From Butyrivibrio sp. (GTDB lineage: Bacteria > Bacillota > Clostridia > Lachnospirales > Lachnospiraceae), in contig NZ_JAGBLU010000128.1 of assembly GCF_017635265.1 (NCBI RefSeq), positions 25,618 through 89,617 of the forward strand: 64,000 nucleotides of DNA, written 5' to 3'. Below are positions 45,764 to 55,491 of this stretch, piece after piece; the stretch's first letter is position 1, and every line of letters starts with the position of its first letter. Below the pieces are notes generated by a model. That model had not been told where the DNA came from. It saw nothing but the letters and a program-made list of their open reading frames with translations, and ran no database searches. The position numbers and the translations under genes are program-made.

Positions 45764-45853
45764 CAACCAAGCCATTTTAAATCGACTTCGTCGATGAGGC
45801 TTGGTTGACTCTTCACTCATATTCTCACGAAATCCGCAGTATATGCGGATTTC
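45764..45853. repeat. Two perfect inverted repeats in the 177-base gap after manC
   Basis: CAACCAAGCC (45764-45773) pairs with GGCTTGGTTG (45798-45807) and encloses a smaller ATCGA/TCGAT hairpin with loop CTTCG. GAAATCCGCA (45829-45838) pairs with TGCGGATTTC (45844-45853). Neither has a U-tract in the direction of transcription. Confidence 0.7.
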
Positions 45854-45872
45854 TGAAATTCAGTTCAAGAAG

Positions 45873-47243
45873 TCATACTTCAGGAAAATCGTACTTTGTC
45901 TTATCCTCAACGCTTATCTCATCACCAATCTGAACTTCATTGATAACAAGCTCAGTTTTAGCGATAACAGTGTGTTTCTGACCAGCCTTTATTGACACTA
46001 CTGAACCGGGTTTTATCTCAGTCTTCACGCCATCAAGGATGACAGTTCCTTCACCGTTCATAACAGTCCATACCTCATCCCTGTGGTCATGACTATGGTA
46101 GTGAAGCTTGTGCTCCGGTAAAAGAACTATCCTTATTACCATGGCTTTATCCTGAATATCTACAATAGTAAAGCTTCCCCAAGACTTTTCAGCATAGCGC
46201 ACCTTATTATCAAGTTTCTCCACAAAAGGTTTGATATAACTTGACTGAGCCTTGTCAGCAACCAAAATCCCGTCATTTGATGCGGCAACAATCATGTCTT
46301 TTAGTCCCATTGCTATAATGGGAATATTCAATTCATTAACTATGTTGCTGTTCTCACAAGTATCATCCATGTCAGCCTTGCCGATAATCTTCTCATGCAT
46401 TTCTTCGGCAAATGTATTCCATGATCCGATATCTTTCCATGAGCCTGAAAATCTTACAACACCAATAGACTTCTCATGTTCACCAACCGCATAGTCAAAA
46501 CTGATTTTCCTGCAATCACCATAGTGATCATAAAGATCCTGATAATCCTTAAAATCAATAAGTTCATGAGCCCTGTCTAAAATGTAACCAAGCTTAAATG
46601 CAAACACTCCGCAGTTCCAAAGAGCACCCTCGTCAATGTACTTCTGCGCTGTAGTAACGTCAGGTTTTTCTTTAAATGCAGATACTTTACTGATATGGTC
46701 TTTGGTCTCAGGCTGGATATATCCATATTTCTCACTTGGATATGTTGGCTCAACCCCCATGAGATTAAGCTTATAGTCACCGGACTTAACCATCTTATCA
46801 AGTTCTTTAAAACACTCAAAATAGCTATCATCTACATATGGATCAACCGGGCAGATAATAACAGCATCATCTCTGTCAATACCAAGCTTATCAGAAAGGT
46901 ATGCGGCAGCAAGGGCAATAGCAGGAAATGTATCTCGTCTTGTAGGCTCCACACAAACCGAAACCTTATCACCGAGCTGGTTATGAATTGATGAAACCTG
47001 AGTTTTACTGGTTGCTATTGTAATGTTTGCATCAGAATCTATTTTCTTTATCTGACTGTAAACACGCTGAACCATTGATTCAAGATTATGTCCGTCCTTA
47101 CGTGCTATTTCACCCTTATCAAAATTATCAGTTGTCTGCTCATTCTCAGGGTGAAAAATTTTGATAAACTGTTTTGACCTTACATCATTTGAAAGTGGCC
47201 ATAATCTCTTTCCGCTGCCACCTGATAATAAAACTATATTCAT
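45873..47243 (-). CDS. manC: Mannose-1-phosphate guanylyltransferase / mannose-6-phosphate isomerase
   Basis: The product is 456 aa and bifunctional in layout. The nucleotidyltransferase domain starts MNIVLLSGGSGKRLWPLSN with SKQFIKIF and VEPTRRDTFPAIALAA. The C-terminal cupin (about 345-450) has WGSFTIVDIQDKAMVIRI and the metal-site run HYHSHDHRDEVWTV, as in type II PMI-GMP enzymes. It makes GDP-mannose, the donor for mannose or GDP-derived 6-deoxy sugars. No ManB, Gmd or Fcl is seen in the window. Confidence 0.93.
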   Translation of the reverse strand: MNIVLLSGGSGKRLWPLSNDVRSKQFIKIFHPENEQTTDNFDKGEIARKDGHNLESMVQRVYSQIKKIDSDANITIATSKTQVSSIHNQLGDKVSVCVEPTRRDTFPAIALAAAYLSDKLGIDRDDAVIICPVDPYVDDSYFECFKELDKMVKSGDYKLNLMGVEPTYPSEKYGYIQPETKDHISKVSAFKEKPDVTTAQKYIDEGALWNCGVFAFKLGYILDRAHELIDFKDYQDLYDHYGDCRKISFDYAVGEHEKSIGVVRFSGSWKDIGSWNTFAEEMHEKIIGKADMDDTCENSNIVNELNIPIIAMGLKDMIVAASNDGILVADKAQSSYIKPFVEKLDNKVRYAEKSWGSFTIVDIQDKAMVIRIVLLPEHKLHYHSHDHRDEVWTVMNGEGTVILDGVKTEIKPGSVVSIKAGQKHTVIAKTELVINEVQIGDEISVEDKTKYDFPEV

Positions 47244-47278
47244 TTAAAACCTCTTTATATCTTCTATATTTTACAAAA

Positions 47279-48406
47279 TCAGCCCATCCAGGCATTTACA
47301 CATTCAATCACTCTCTGCTGTTCTTCCTTAGTCATCCCTGTGTATATCGGAAGAGACACAACTTCGTTTGCATACTTTTCAGTTATAGAAAGGCTTCCAA
47401 CAGGAAGTTCAAGATACTCATAAGCCTGTGATCTGTGAGGCGGAATCGGATAATGTATCAGCGTCATGATACCATTCTCCTCAAGATACTGTCTGAAAGC
47501 ATCACGTGCTTTGCTCTGCTCCTCACCTTCCTTGGCAGGTATTCTTAAAACATACTGATGCCATACACAGGTAGAACCTTCAGCAACAGTCGGCTTGATA
47601 ACCAAAGGATTAGTGATGCCTTCTGCGTAACGCTGACCAAGCTCATATCTCTCGTTAGTGATATCTTCCATATGTGTTAACTTAACTCTAAGGAGCCCGG
47701 CTTGAAGTTCATCAAGCCTTGAGTTAGCACCAACAACCATGTTGTGATATCTCTTTTCACTGCCATAATTTCTGTAAATCTTCATTAATCGGGCAAGTTC
47801 AGGATCATTGGTTGTGACTGCACCTGCGTCACCATAGGCTCCCATATTCTTGGATGGATAAAAAGAAAAACATCCAAAATCGCCAAAGCTTCCTGTCATC
47901 TGTCCATTGTGACACGCGCCATGTGATTGAGCGCAGTCCTCAACAAGTTTAAGGTTATGCCTCTTGCAGATATCCACAATTTTAGTCATATTGGCAGCCT
48001 GCCCATAAAGGTGAACTACCAGTATCGCCTTAGTCTTATCCGTAATCTTCTCTTCTATCTTGTCAGCATCAATCTGATAATGCTCATCAGGTTCCACAAA
48101 AACAGGAGTTGCATCATTGATTGTGATTCCCATTACACTTGCAATATAAGTATTGCCCTGAACAATTACTTCGTCACCCTTGCCGATTCCAATAACTCTA
48201 AAGGCAAGCCACAGAGCATCAAGTCCACTGGCAAGTCCAACCGAGTACTTTGTTCCGACATAGTCGGCAAACTCTGTTTCAAAATTCTCAACTTCTTTTC
48301 CGAGAATATACCAACCTGAACGAAGAACTTCTAACGCTTTATCCTCATATTCCTTCTGATATCTTTCAAAGCCTCTGTCCATGCGGCCCTGCATTATCTT
48401 TTCCAT
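47279..48406 (-). CDS. DegT/DnrJ/EryC1/StrS sugar aminotransferase (FdtB/QdtB-like)
   Basis: The product is 375 aa, full length. PLP-site landmarks are [35 protein letters not shown] and the Schiff-base lysine in [14 protein letters not shown]. The Ser-Lys-Asn-Met context and overall length fit the 3-aminotransferases of dTDP-3-amino-3,6-dideoxyhexose pathways. The ketoisomerase-like cupin at 49483-49905 is two genes upstream, supporting a dTDP-Fuc3N or Qui3N type sugar made from the RmlB product. No acetyltransferase for that amine is seen. Confidence 0.88.
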   Translation of the reverse strand: MEKIMQGRMDRGFERYQKEYEDKALEVLRSGWYILGKEVENFETEFADYVGTKYSVGLASGLDALWLAFRVIGIGKGDEVIVQGNTYIASVMGITINDATPVFVEPDEHYQIDADKIEEKITDKTKAILVVHLYGQAANMTKIVDICKRHNLKLVEDCAQSHGACHNGQMTGSFGDFGCFSFYPSKNMGAYGDAGAVTTNDPELARLMKIYRNYGSEKRYHNMVVGANSRLDELQAGLLRVKLTHMEDITNERYELGQRYAEGITNPLVIKPTVAEGSTCVWHQYVLRIPAKEGEEQSKARDAFRQYLEENGIMTLIHYPIPPHRSQAYEYLELPVGSLSITEKYANEVVSLPIYTGMTKEEQQRVIECVNAWMG

Positions 48407-48491
48407 ATTTTTCCCTCTAATTTAACTATAAACAAACAGCTGAATTACGTCATCACTCATTATATCAGCCGGTCTTCTTTCATTTTATCAA

Positions 48492-49424
48492 TCACTTATC
48501 GTCATGTCTTTTCACTTCATCAATAATAAAAGGAGGTCTCTTCCTTGCTTCTTCCAAAGCCCTCCAAATATACTCGCCAAGTATTGACAGCATGATGAAT
48601 ATTGCACCAAAGCCAAACAACACAACAGACATTATCGACGCATATCCTAAAATCGGAGTACCTACTGTAAACTTTTCATGAATTACCATAATTATTCCAA
48701 TAAGAGAACAGATTGCAAAGAAAAATCCCATTGTTGCCATACATCTGATTGGAAAATATGAAAAACTCATCATAGAATCCACAACAAGCTTAATTTTTTT
48801 GCCCAGTGTCCACCTGGACTCTCCTACTTCTCTGTCTTTTCTGTGGAAATAAACCTTTTCAGTCTTAAAGCCAATCCACATAACCTGAAGTGTAAGAGAA
48901 GAGTTTTTCTCATCCATAAGCTTTAAAACTTCAATAGCTTTCCTGTCCACAAGATAGCAATCACATCCACCCTGTGGCATATCCTTATTTATAGTCTTTC
49001 TGACAAGCCAGTAATAGCAACCTGCAAAAAACTTTTTCACAGCACTCTCATCTCTGGATTCTCGAATGGCAAGAACCACCTTATTACCACGTTTCCAACT
49101 CTCATACATATCAAGAATGAGTGTTGAATCCTCCTGAAGATCTGCCTGTTTGGTCACAGCACAGTCTCCGGTACATACTGAAAGACCGGCAAGTATTGCA
49201 GCATGTTCACCAAAATTTCTTGAAAGCCTTGTACACACTACATTTTTATCCATAGCTGCAATTTTTTGGATTACATCCCAGGAATTATCTCCTGAACCGT
49301 CATCTACGAATACAATCTCGTAGTCTCCAAGCTTTCCAAGAATTTTCTCCTTCATATCTGCATACAAAAGTTCCAGTGTATCAGAGTTATAGTACACAGG
49401 AATTACAATTGAAATCTTTGACAT
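48492..49424 (-). CDS. Family 2 glycosyltransferase with C-terminal helices (GtrB type)
   Basis: The product is about 310 aa from the ATG at 49424, which has GAGG five bases upstream; the frame opens 17 codons earlier without support. It has ISIVIPVYYNSDTL, FVDDGSGDNSW, SRNFGEHAAILAGL, the acidic site TKQADLQEDS, and two helices near 235-295. The NFGEHAA motif is typical of GtrB-like polyprenyl-phosphate glycosyltransferases. It lies between the aminotransferase and ketoisomerase genes, so it may load the amino-deoxy sugar onto the lipid. Confidence 0.88.
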   Translation of the reverse strand: MSKISIVIPVYYNSDTLELLYADMKEKILGKLGDYEIVFVDDGSGDNSWDVIQKIAAMDKNVVCTRLSRNFGEHAAILAGLSVCTGDCAVTKQADLQEDSTLILDMYESWKRGNKVVLAIRESRDESAVKKFFAGCYYWLVRKTINKDMPQGGCDCYLVDRKAIEVLKLMDEKNSSLTLQVMWIGFKTEKVYFHRKDREVGESRWTLGKKIKLVVDSMMSFSYFPIRCMATMGFFFAICSLIGIIMVIHEKFTVGTPILGYASIMSVVLFGFGAIFIMLSILGEYIWRALEEARKRPPFIIDEVKRHDDK

Positions 49425-49482
49425 ATTATCCTCTTTAACCCACCTTTTATCTGAACGGCTAAGTATAAAATACATTCAACTG

Positions 49483-49905
49483 TCAGTTCTCTTCATTAAC
49501 CTCTTTTATAAAATCATCATAATCTCTTATATATTCACTATCAATATAGTGTTCGCTGGCAAGAACCAAAAGAACTGAATCAGGCGAAAAATCATACATT
49601 TCTTTCCACACCATAGGAGCAAGATAAAGGCCCATTCTAGGTTTATCAAGAACAACTACTTCTTTCTTTTTTCCATCATCAACAAGAACCTTACTGCTAC
49701 CACTCACATTGATAAGTACAAACTGTGTATATCTGTTGGCGTGATTGCCTCTCCTTATATCAGGGTCTGATCCTGACATATAAAAAACTCTCCTGATATC
49801 AAAAGGAATATCAAATCCCGAGCCTTCAGCAACTACAAGATTTCCTCTTTCATCGCCATATTCCTTAAATTCCAGTACTTTGTAATTTTCTTTTATTTCT
49901 TTCAT
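49483..49905 (-). CDS. FdtA/QdtA-like sugar 3,4-ketoisomerase cupin
   Basis: The product is 140 aa, one cupin domain. It matches the FdtA/WxcM-C family: DERGNLVVAEGSGFDIPFDIRRVFYM, then DIRRGNHANRYTQFVLINVSGSSKVLVDDG and VLASEHYIDSEYIRDYDDF. In characterised FdtA the segment usually holds two histidines (HAH); here the second is Asn (HAN). It should isomerise dTDP-4-keto-6-deoxyglucose to the 3-keto form for the aminotransferase at 47279, but the substitution makes this uncertain. GGAG lies seven bases before the ATG. Confidence 0.8.
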   Translation of the reverse strand: MKEIKENYKVLEFKEYGDERGNLVVAEGSGFDIPFDIRRVFYMSGSDPDIRRGNHANRYTQFVLINVSGSSKVLVDDGKKKEVVVLDKPRMGLYLAPMVWKEMYDFSPDSVLLVLASEHYIDSEYIRDYDDFIKEVNEEN

Positions 49906-49982
49906 CGCAGTACTCCAATATATAATAATTACTTATATTTTTATCATTTCTAAAAAATCATATTTTCCAAATTAAACTACTA

Positions 49983-51593
49983 TCACCTCGGCAAAAGAAC
50001 TGTAGATTCTTTGTCATAATATGTAGCCGTTGCCTGATTTATCCATTCACTACTGTCAGGCGTAACATCCATATAGAAAAGCATTTCCGGATGAACTGAG
50101 TATTCAGTAAGTTCGGCGTTCTTTATGGAATCATCGCGGAGTATGCCAAGTCTCTCCGCATTTTCCTGTTTGTAAGTTGCCGCTCTTCCACTGATAATAT
50201 CATAAAGCGCCGATGTACAGGAGTAATACTCGGGTTCAGGCTTTATTGAAAGAACCGATCCAACTGCAAGAATAGCTATGCAGCCTGCTATGATTATTGA
50301 AGGTACAGAATAAAAAAAGTCATTACTGTTTTCGCTGACATTAGCATCAACTATAGCTTCACTTATATCATTATATTTTTCAACAACAACACACACATAT
50401 GTCTCTTCAAAATATTGTCTTGCCACAGCAGTCAAATAAAACAATACAAGCACCAGCATAAAGACAAATTCCATAAATGCTAATGCCTTAAGTCTTCCGG
50501 CATCAATATTTGCAGTAGCAAAAATAGGTGGAGTCATATTGGATGACACTAATAAAAATGAGAACAATGTAAATAAAATAGGGTGCTCAAGTTTCACCCT
50601 AAGCCCTTCCGCCATCTTCCAAAAAACAGGAACAAGCATGACAAGAATTACCAACACTTCCCATCTGGTCATATCATTGAAAAGCATATCAAAAGTATTA
50701 TACAGAGACACAAACACCGCTTTCACGGGGCTCATCTGCGTTGTCTCGGCAAATCTGTTTGAATTGCCGGGCCCAAAACATGAAAAAGAAAAACCAATCA
50801 GATTGATAACCAGAGGAATCCAAATATAACCGAATGATTTTCTTTGTGAAGCATCAATTCCTTGAATATCGAACTTTCCAAGCTTGACCATCACAAAAAC
50901 AAACAATAATAATACTGAACAAATGGCAAGTTCAAGAGCTGACAGATAGTTGGCACCTCCCATGAAGAATGCCCAAATTGAAGCCCATATCAGTTTTCTG
51001 CATCTTGTCTTTTCATCTACATCATAAACCGACCTGATAAGAAGTCCCAGCCAAAAGAATGCCATTCCAAAGGTAAAAGTATAATTGATGGCTCCGCTGT
51101 ACCAGTAAAAAGCCTCAACTCTAGTACCTGCACCATTAAGACAATTAACCATCATGAACAAAGTCAGCATTCTGACAACATTTGTAAGGTCTTTATCAAG
51201 GTGCAGCGCCCGCAGAAAGAGAGCATCAAAAAAGTAGCACACACCAAACGTTAACATTCCCAAAACAAGAAAAGGTGTCAAGAAATAAAAAACCTCTCCA
51301 AAAACACTCGGGCAAATGCAAGTCAGAATTATTGAAAAAAAATAACCTTCGTACTGACTGTACACCACCCATGATTTTTGAAGCGAAGCAATAATCGTTC
51401 CAAAAATATCCCCATTCTGTACGAAATACTGTCTGGTTTCAAGAGCCATAGAGAAATCATCAGCTGACGGGAAATCATAAAATCCTAAAAGGAGCATCGG
51501 AATCAATCCAATTACATAAATAACTGTAAAAAAGATGCTAAGTTTTCTTGTATTAAGTTTTATATTGAATTTAGGCGTCTTATAACTAAACAT
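49983..51593 (-). CDS. Polytopic membrane protein (DUF6056-like), paralogue of 20766-22244
   Basis: The product is 536 aa with about 11 helices and a soluble C-terminal tail of about 100 residues. The first loop holds FPSADDFSMALETRQYF with the acidic pair, and YWYSGAINYTFTFGMAFF and CFGPGNSNRF follow in the same order as in the paralogue. The predicted role is extracytoplasmic transfer of a lipid-linked sugar. It neighbours the amino-sugar genes and the epimerase. Confidence 0.65.
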   Translation of the reverse strand: MFSYKTPKFNIKLNTRKLSIFFTVIYVIGLIPMLLLGFYDFPSADDFSMALETRQYFVQNGDIFGTIIASLQKSWVVYSQYEGYFFSIILTCICPSVFGEVFYFLTPFLVLGMLTFGVCYFFDALFLRALHLDKDLTNVVRMLTLFMMVNCLNGAGTRVEAFYWYSGAINYTFTFGMAFFWLGLLIRSVYDVDEKTRCRKLIWASIWAFFMGGANYLSALELAICSVLLLFVFVMVKLGKFDIQGIDASQRKSFGYIWIPLVINLIGFSFSCFGPGNSNRFAETTQMSPVKAVFVSLYNTFDMLFNDMTRWEVLVILVMLVPVFWKMAEGLRVKLEHPILFTLFSFLLVSSNMTPPIFATANIDAGRLKALAFMEFVFMLVLVLFYLTAVARQYFEETYVCVVVEKYNDISEAIVDANVSENSNDFFYSVPSIIIAGCIAILAVGSVLSIKPEPEYYSCTSALYDIISGRAATYKQENAERLGILRDDSIKNAELTEYSVHPEMLFYMDVTPDSSEWINQATATYYDKESTVLLPR

Positions 51594-51655
51594 CAGTATC
51601 CTTTATCTGCTACACTTCGTCTTATCAATTACTTGTATAGGCAAATAATTAACTA

Positions 51656-52822
51656 TTAGCAATAGTAGTCCTTGTACCACTTGGCAAAAGACCTAAGTCC
51701 GTCGCGAAGAGGAGTTTCCGGCTTAAATCCGAAATCATTCTGAAGTGCAGTAACATCGGCATAGGTTATCTCAACATCTCCGGGCTGCATTGGAACCAGT
51801 TCTTTGTGCGACTCAAAGTCATAATCCTTTGGAAGCACCCCTGCACCTATAAGCTCCTGTTGTAAAATATCCACAAAATCCAATAGGTTTATGGGATCAT
51901 TATTACCTATATTGTAAATCCTGTATTTTACCCCATTTTCATTTTCTGACGGAGCAACCTGCATAACATTCACAACGCCTTTAACTATATCATCAATAAA
52001 AGTAAAATCTCTCTTACAGTTACCATAGTTAAAAATCTTAATCTTGTCACCATTTACAAGCTTGTTGGTAAATCCAAAATATGCCATATCCGGCCGTCCT
52101 GCAGGACCGTAAACAGTAAAGAAACGAAGTCCTGTTGAAGGAATCCCGTAGAGCTTTGAATATGAATGGGCCAAAAGTTCATTGGACTTTTTAGTTGCAG
52201 CATATAAAGAAACAGGATTATCAACCTTATCTTCTACGCTATATGGAATCTTTTTGTTGGAGCCATATACACTTGAACTTGATGCATAAACAAGATGCTG
52301 AACCCCTGCATAATTATCATCTGTTTCATTTATTGGACTTTGATCATCCGACACTTTTCTATATCCATCATATGAATGTCTGCAAGCCTCAAGAATATTG
52401 TAAAATCCGATAATATTAGACTCAATATATGCATCAGGATTCTCAATTGAATACCTAACTCCCGCCTGCGCAGCAAGGTTAACAACTACCTCCGGTTTAA
52501 ACTCTTCAAATACAGAGTTCACAAGCTCTTTATCAGCAATGCTTCCACGTACAAAATCAAATTTGCCCGTATCAGTTACAACATCCTTACTCATTTTATC
52601 AGTACTGCCAGATTCATCTTCAGAACAAGCCAGCTCATAAATCTCACGCAGTCTGTCATTTTTAATCTTAGGATCATAATAATCATTCATATTATCAATT
52701 CCGTAAATATGAATATCTCTATATGATCTCAATAGTTCTTTACACAAATTGGCACCGATGAACCCAGCTGCCCCTGTTACAAGTATTCTTTTGCCATTTA
52801 AAGCTATATTTTTCTCTAACAT
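51656..52822 (-). CDS. NAD-dependent epimerase, UDP-glucuronate 4-epimerase-like
   Basis: The product is 388 aa, slightly longer than usual through two small insertions (about 65-78 and 150-165). It has ILVTGAAGFIGANLCKELL, DNMNDYYDPKIK, AAQAGVRYSIENPDAYIESN, the catalytic YAATKKSNE Tyr/Lys pair and FTVYGPAGRPDMAYFGFT. These match UDP-GlcA 4-epimerases that make UDP-GalA. No UDP-glucose dehydrogenase is seen in the window. Confidence 0.88.
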   Translation of the reverse strand: MLEKNIALNGKRILVTGAAGFIGANLCKELLRSYRDIHIYGIDNMNDYYDPKIKNDRLREIYELACSEDESGSTDKMSKDVVTDTGKFDFVRGSIADKELVNSVFEEFKPEVVVNLAAQAGVRYSIENPDAYIESNIIGFYNILEACRHSYDGYRKVSDDQSPINETDDNYAGVQHLVYASSSSVYGSNKKIPYSVEDKVDNPVSLYAATKKSNELLAHSYSKLYGIPSTGLRFFTVYGPAGRPDMAYFGFTNKLVNGDKIKIFNYGNCKRDFTFIDDIVKGVVNVMQVAPSENENGVKYRIYNIGNNDPINLLDFVDILQQELIGAGVLPKDYDFESHKELVPMQPGDVEITYADVTALQNDFGFKPETPLRDGLRSFAKWYKDYYC

Positions 52823-52869
52823 ATCATGTCTCTTTCATACCTAAATAACATTGTGATACTCCACAACCA

Positions 52870-54360
52870 TTATTTTGCGCCTTTGCCAAAAAGCACGACA
52901 TAAACAGTCTTAAGAAGTATCCTTATATCCTCGGTAAGACTCCAGTTATCAATATACTGAAGGTCTAGTTTTACAACTTCATCAAAATCCTGAATATCAC
53001 TTCTGCCGCTAATCTGCCAAAGCCCGGTAAGTCCCGGAGTCATAGACAGACGCCTTCTGTAATGCTCGTTGTACTGCTCAAACTCAGACTCTGTCGGTGG
53101 CCTAGTTCCAACCAATGACATATCGCCCTTAAGCACATTCAAAAACTGTGGAAACTCATCAAGGCTGGTCTTTCGAATAAATGCTCCGACCTTTGTAATA
53201 CGTGGATCGTTCTCCATTTTGAACATAAGACCATTCATTTCGTTCTGATCCTGAAGATCTTTTAACCTCTCCTCAGCATCAATATACATGGATCTGAACT
53301 TATAGATTTTAAATCTACGCCCATTTTTCCCAATACGAGTCTGAGAAAAGAAAACAGGTCCCGGAGAATCAAGTTTAATTGCCGGAGCAAGGAAAAGCGT
53401 GATGATTCCTGTAAGAACTAATCCAACAAAGCCGCCAATTATGTCCATAAGTCTCTTAATGGATAATCTCTTATAACTATTGCGATTCATGCAATATGTA
53501 ATGACTGAATATCCCATGTATTCATCGAACTGCGTATGTGCCTTACTTATTCCCGGAAGTTCCAGATTGTAATGGGTTGTAATACCCATTTCCTCAAATC
53601 CAAGGATAATCTTCTCCATGCTGTTTTGAGGTATGTTAGGAGTATTTATAAATACCTCGTCAAATGGATCTGTCAAAAGTCTCTCTGTCAGATTATGAAT
53701 TCCTTCATGCACATGCACATCGCCAATGTACCATGGTTCGTTTTCAGAAGTTACACTTTCAGATTTTTTATCAAAAACAATTCTATTGTCTGTTTTTACC
53801 GGATTATTTTTGGAATTTGGGGCATCTACAGCATATGCACGAACAACCTTATATCCGACAGAATCTCTTCTATTCATAAGGTTATTGATTGTCTCTTCAA
53901 CCAATGGCTTTTCTGCAACGACAACAACATTGATGACATTTTTTTCAGAGGATAAATGCTTTTTAAAAATCTCCTTAAAAGTCAATCTGACAACCAAAGT
54001 AAGCAAAGTCTCAATCCAAACAAAATTTATAATTACAAGTCTGGAAAGAATTTCATACCACTGAATAAAAAATACTGTAACTAAAGACACAAGTGATATA
54101 ACTGCCACAAATCTTAATACATTTAAAAATTCCTGAAACCAGCCTCTTACAATAAAATCCCTGTTCCAGTCAGCCATAAAAGTATAGACTGTCGCCACCA
54201 GCAAAAATATTACAGAAACCAGATAATGAAGTGTCTTGTCACCATAGTCAGCTTTCGAATTGTATCTAATAAAGCTGGCTATCATATAACTAACTATAAC
54301 GCAGGCCATATCAAGAGCCCACAGAATATATACTTGCAATGTCCTATATTTTGCGTTCAT
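52870..54360 (-). CDS. Initiating polyprenyl-phosphate sugar-phosphotransferase (WbaP/CpsE family)
   Basis: The product is 496 aa. Four to five N-terminal helices and a CoA-binding-like cytoplasmic domain (about 140-270) precede the bacterial sugar-transferase domain: KRLMDIIGGFVGLVL, the PGPVFFSQTRIGKNGRRFKIYKFRSM catalytic run, DEFPQFLNVLKGDMSLVGTRPP and TPGLTGLWQISGRSD. It transfers a sugar-1-phosphate to undecaprenyl phosphate and so starts repeat-unit assembly. Its place near the promoter end of the locus is typical. Confidence 0.95.
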   Translation of the reverse strand: MNAKYRTLQVYILWALDMACVIVSYMIASFIRYNSKADYGDKTLHYLVSVIFLLVATVYTFMADWNRDFIVRGWFQEFLNVLRFVAVISLVSLVTVFFIQWYEILSRLVIINFVWIETLLTLVVRLTFKEIFKKHLSSEKNVINVVVVAEKPLVEETINNLMNRRDSVGYKVVRAYAVDAPNSKNNPVKTDNRIVFDKKSESVTSENEPWYIGDVHVHEGIHNLTERLLTDPFDEVFINTPNIPQNSMEKIILGFEEMGITTHYNLELPGISKAHTQFDEYMGYSVITYCMNRNSYKRLSIKRLMDIIGGFVGLVLTGIITLFLAPAIKLDSPGPVFFSQTRIGKNGRRFKIYKFRSMYIDAEERLKDLQDQNEMNGLMFKMENDPRITKVGAFIRKTSLDEFPQFLNVLKGDMSLVGTRPPTESEFEQYNEHYRRRLSMTPGLTGLWQISGRSDIQDFDEVVKLDLQYIDNWSLTEDIRILLKTVYVVLFGKGAK

Positions 54361-54423
54361 ACGCTCTCCCCATCAAAGCTTAAACTTATCCCCAATTATC
54401 ACCTTGATAGTAACAATTATATT

Positions 54424-55419
54424 TTAGATGCTGCCAATTTTATGCCTGTTTTGCTCTATCCACTCCTGAAGTTGCGGAATACTCATCCATTCCTTATTAT
54501 TGTCCGAAGTATAGCTAAAGCCTTCAGGAACCTTTACTCCGCCTTTGATCATATCCTCAAAGTTACCCCATTCACATATCTGAGGCAATATTTTGTAATG
54601 CTCAGGATACTCATATGTAAAATGTGAATCCTCTACACCGATCATCTGCTCATGGAGCTTCTCACCCGGCCTTATTCCAATCTCGACCTGCTCGGCATTT
54701 GCATCAACTGCAGTTGCTATGTCACAGATATTCATAGATGGAATCTTTTTAACGTATATCTCTCCGCCTTCCATATCATCAAATGCATGCCAAACGAGCT
54801 CAACGCCCTGCTCAAGAGAAATCATGAATCTTGTCATGCGCTTATCTGTAATAGTAAGCTTTCCGGTTCTGGCTGTTTCGATAAAGAACGGAATAACAGA
54901 GCCACGTGAGCCCATAACATTACCATAACGAACTACTGCGAATTTAGTCTTGCCACCCGTATAGGAATTGCCCGCGATAAAGAGCTTATCTGAGCAAAGC
55001 TTGGTTGCACCATAAAGATTAACCGGAGAACTTGCCTTGTCTGTTGAAAGAGCAACAAGCCTTTTAACACCTGTATCTATGCAGGCATCAATAAGGTTCA
55101 TGGCACCGTTGACATTAGTCTTTATACATTCAAAAGGGTTGTACTCAGCCGTTGGAACAATCTTGGTTGCTGCAGCATGTACAACATAGTCTACTCCATT
55201 AAGAGCTCTGTAAAGTCTATCCTTATCCCTTACATCACCAATGAAAAATCTTACCCTGCTATCTCCCTGGAATTTTTTAGCCATATTCCACTGCTTCATC
55301 TCATCACGAGAATAAATGATAATCTTCTTAGGGTTATATTTTGCAAGAGTCATGGGTACAAATGTATTGCCAAAAGAACCTGTTCCTCCTGTTACCAAAA
55401 TGGTCTTATTTGTAAGCAT
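54424..55419 (-). CDS. UDP-N-acetylglucosamine 4,6-dehydratase (PseB/CapE-like)
   Basis: The product is 331 aa. It has ILVTGGTGSFGNTFVP, YSRDEMKQWNMAKKF, RFFIGDVRDKDRL, the catalytic STDKASSPVNLYGATK and VRYGNVMGSRGSVIPFF. This is the short, soluble dehydratase type that makes UDP-4-keto-6-deoxy-HexNAc. PseC or CapF/CapG partners are not present, so the end product is unclear. AGGAGG precedes the ATG, and a promoter lies 70-100 bases upstream. Confidence 0.92.
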   Translation of the reverse strand: MLTNKTILVTGGTGSFGNTFVPMTLAKYNPKKIIIYSRDEMKQWNMAKKFQGDSRVRFFIGDVRDKDRLYRALNGVDYVVHAAATKIVPTAEYNPFECIKTNVNGAMNLIDACIDTGVKRLVALSTDKASSPVNLYGATKLCSDKLFIAGNSYTGGKTKFAVVRYGNVMGSRGSVIPFFIETARTGKLTITDKRMTRFMISLEQGVELVWHAFDDMEGGEIYVKKIPSMNICDIATAVDANAEQVEIGIRPGEKLHEQMIGVEDSHFTYEYPEHYKILPQICEWGNFEDMIKGGVKVPEGFSYTSDNNKEWMSIPQLQEWIEQNRHKIGSI

Positions 55420-55491
55420 TAAAAAAGCCTCCTAAAACAAATTTACTTACCTTGTGAAATACGCAATGATTGCATTGTAATTCAAATTAAC

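Noticed and set aside
51656-52822. RmlD or another reductase to finish dTDP-rhamnose
   Set aside because: The motifs and length match UDP-uronate epimerases, not the short-chain reductase RmlD.
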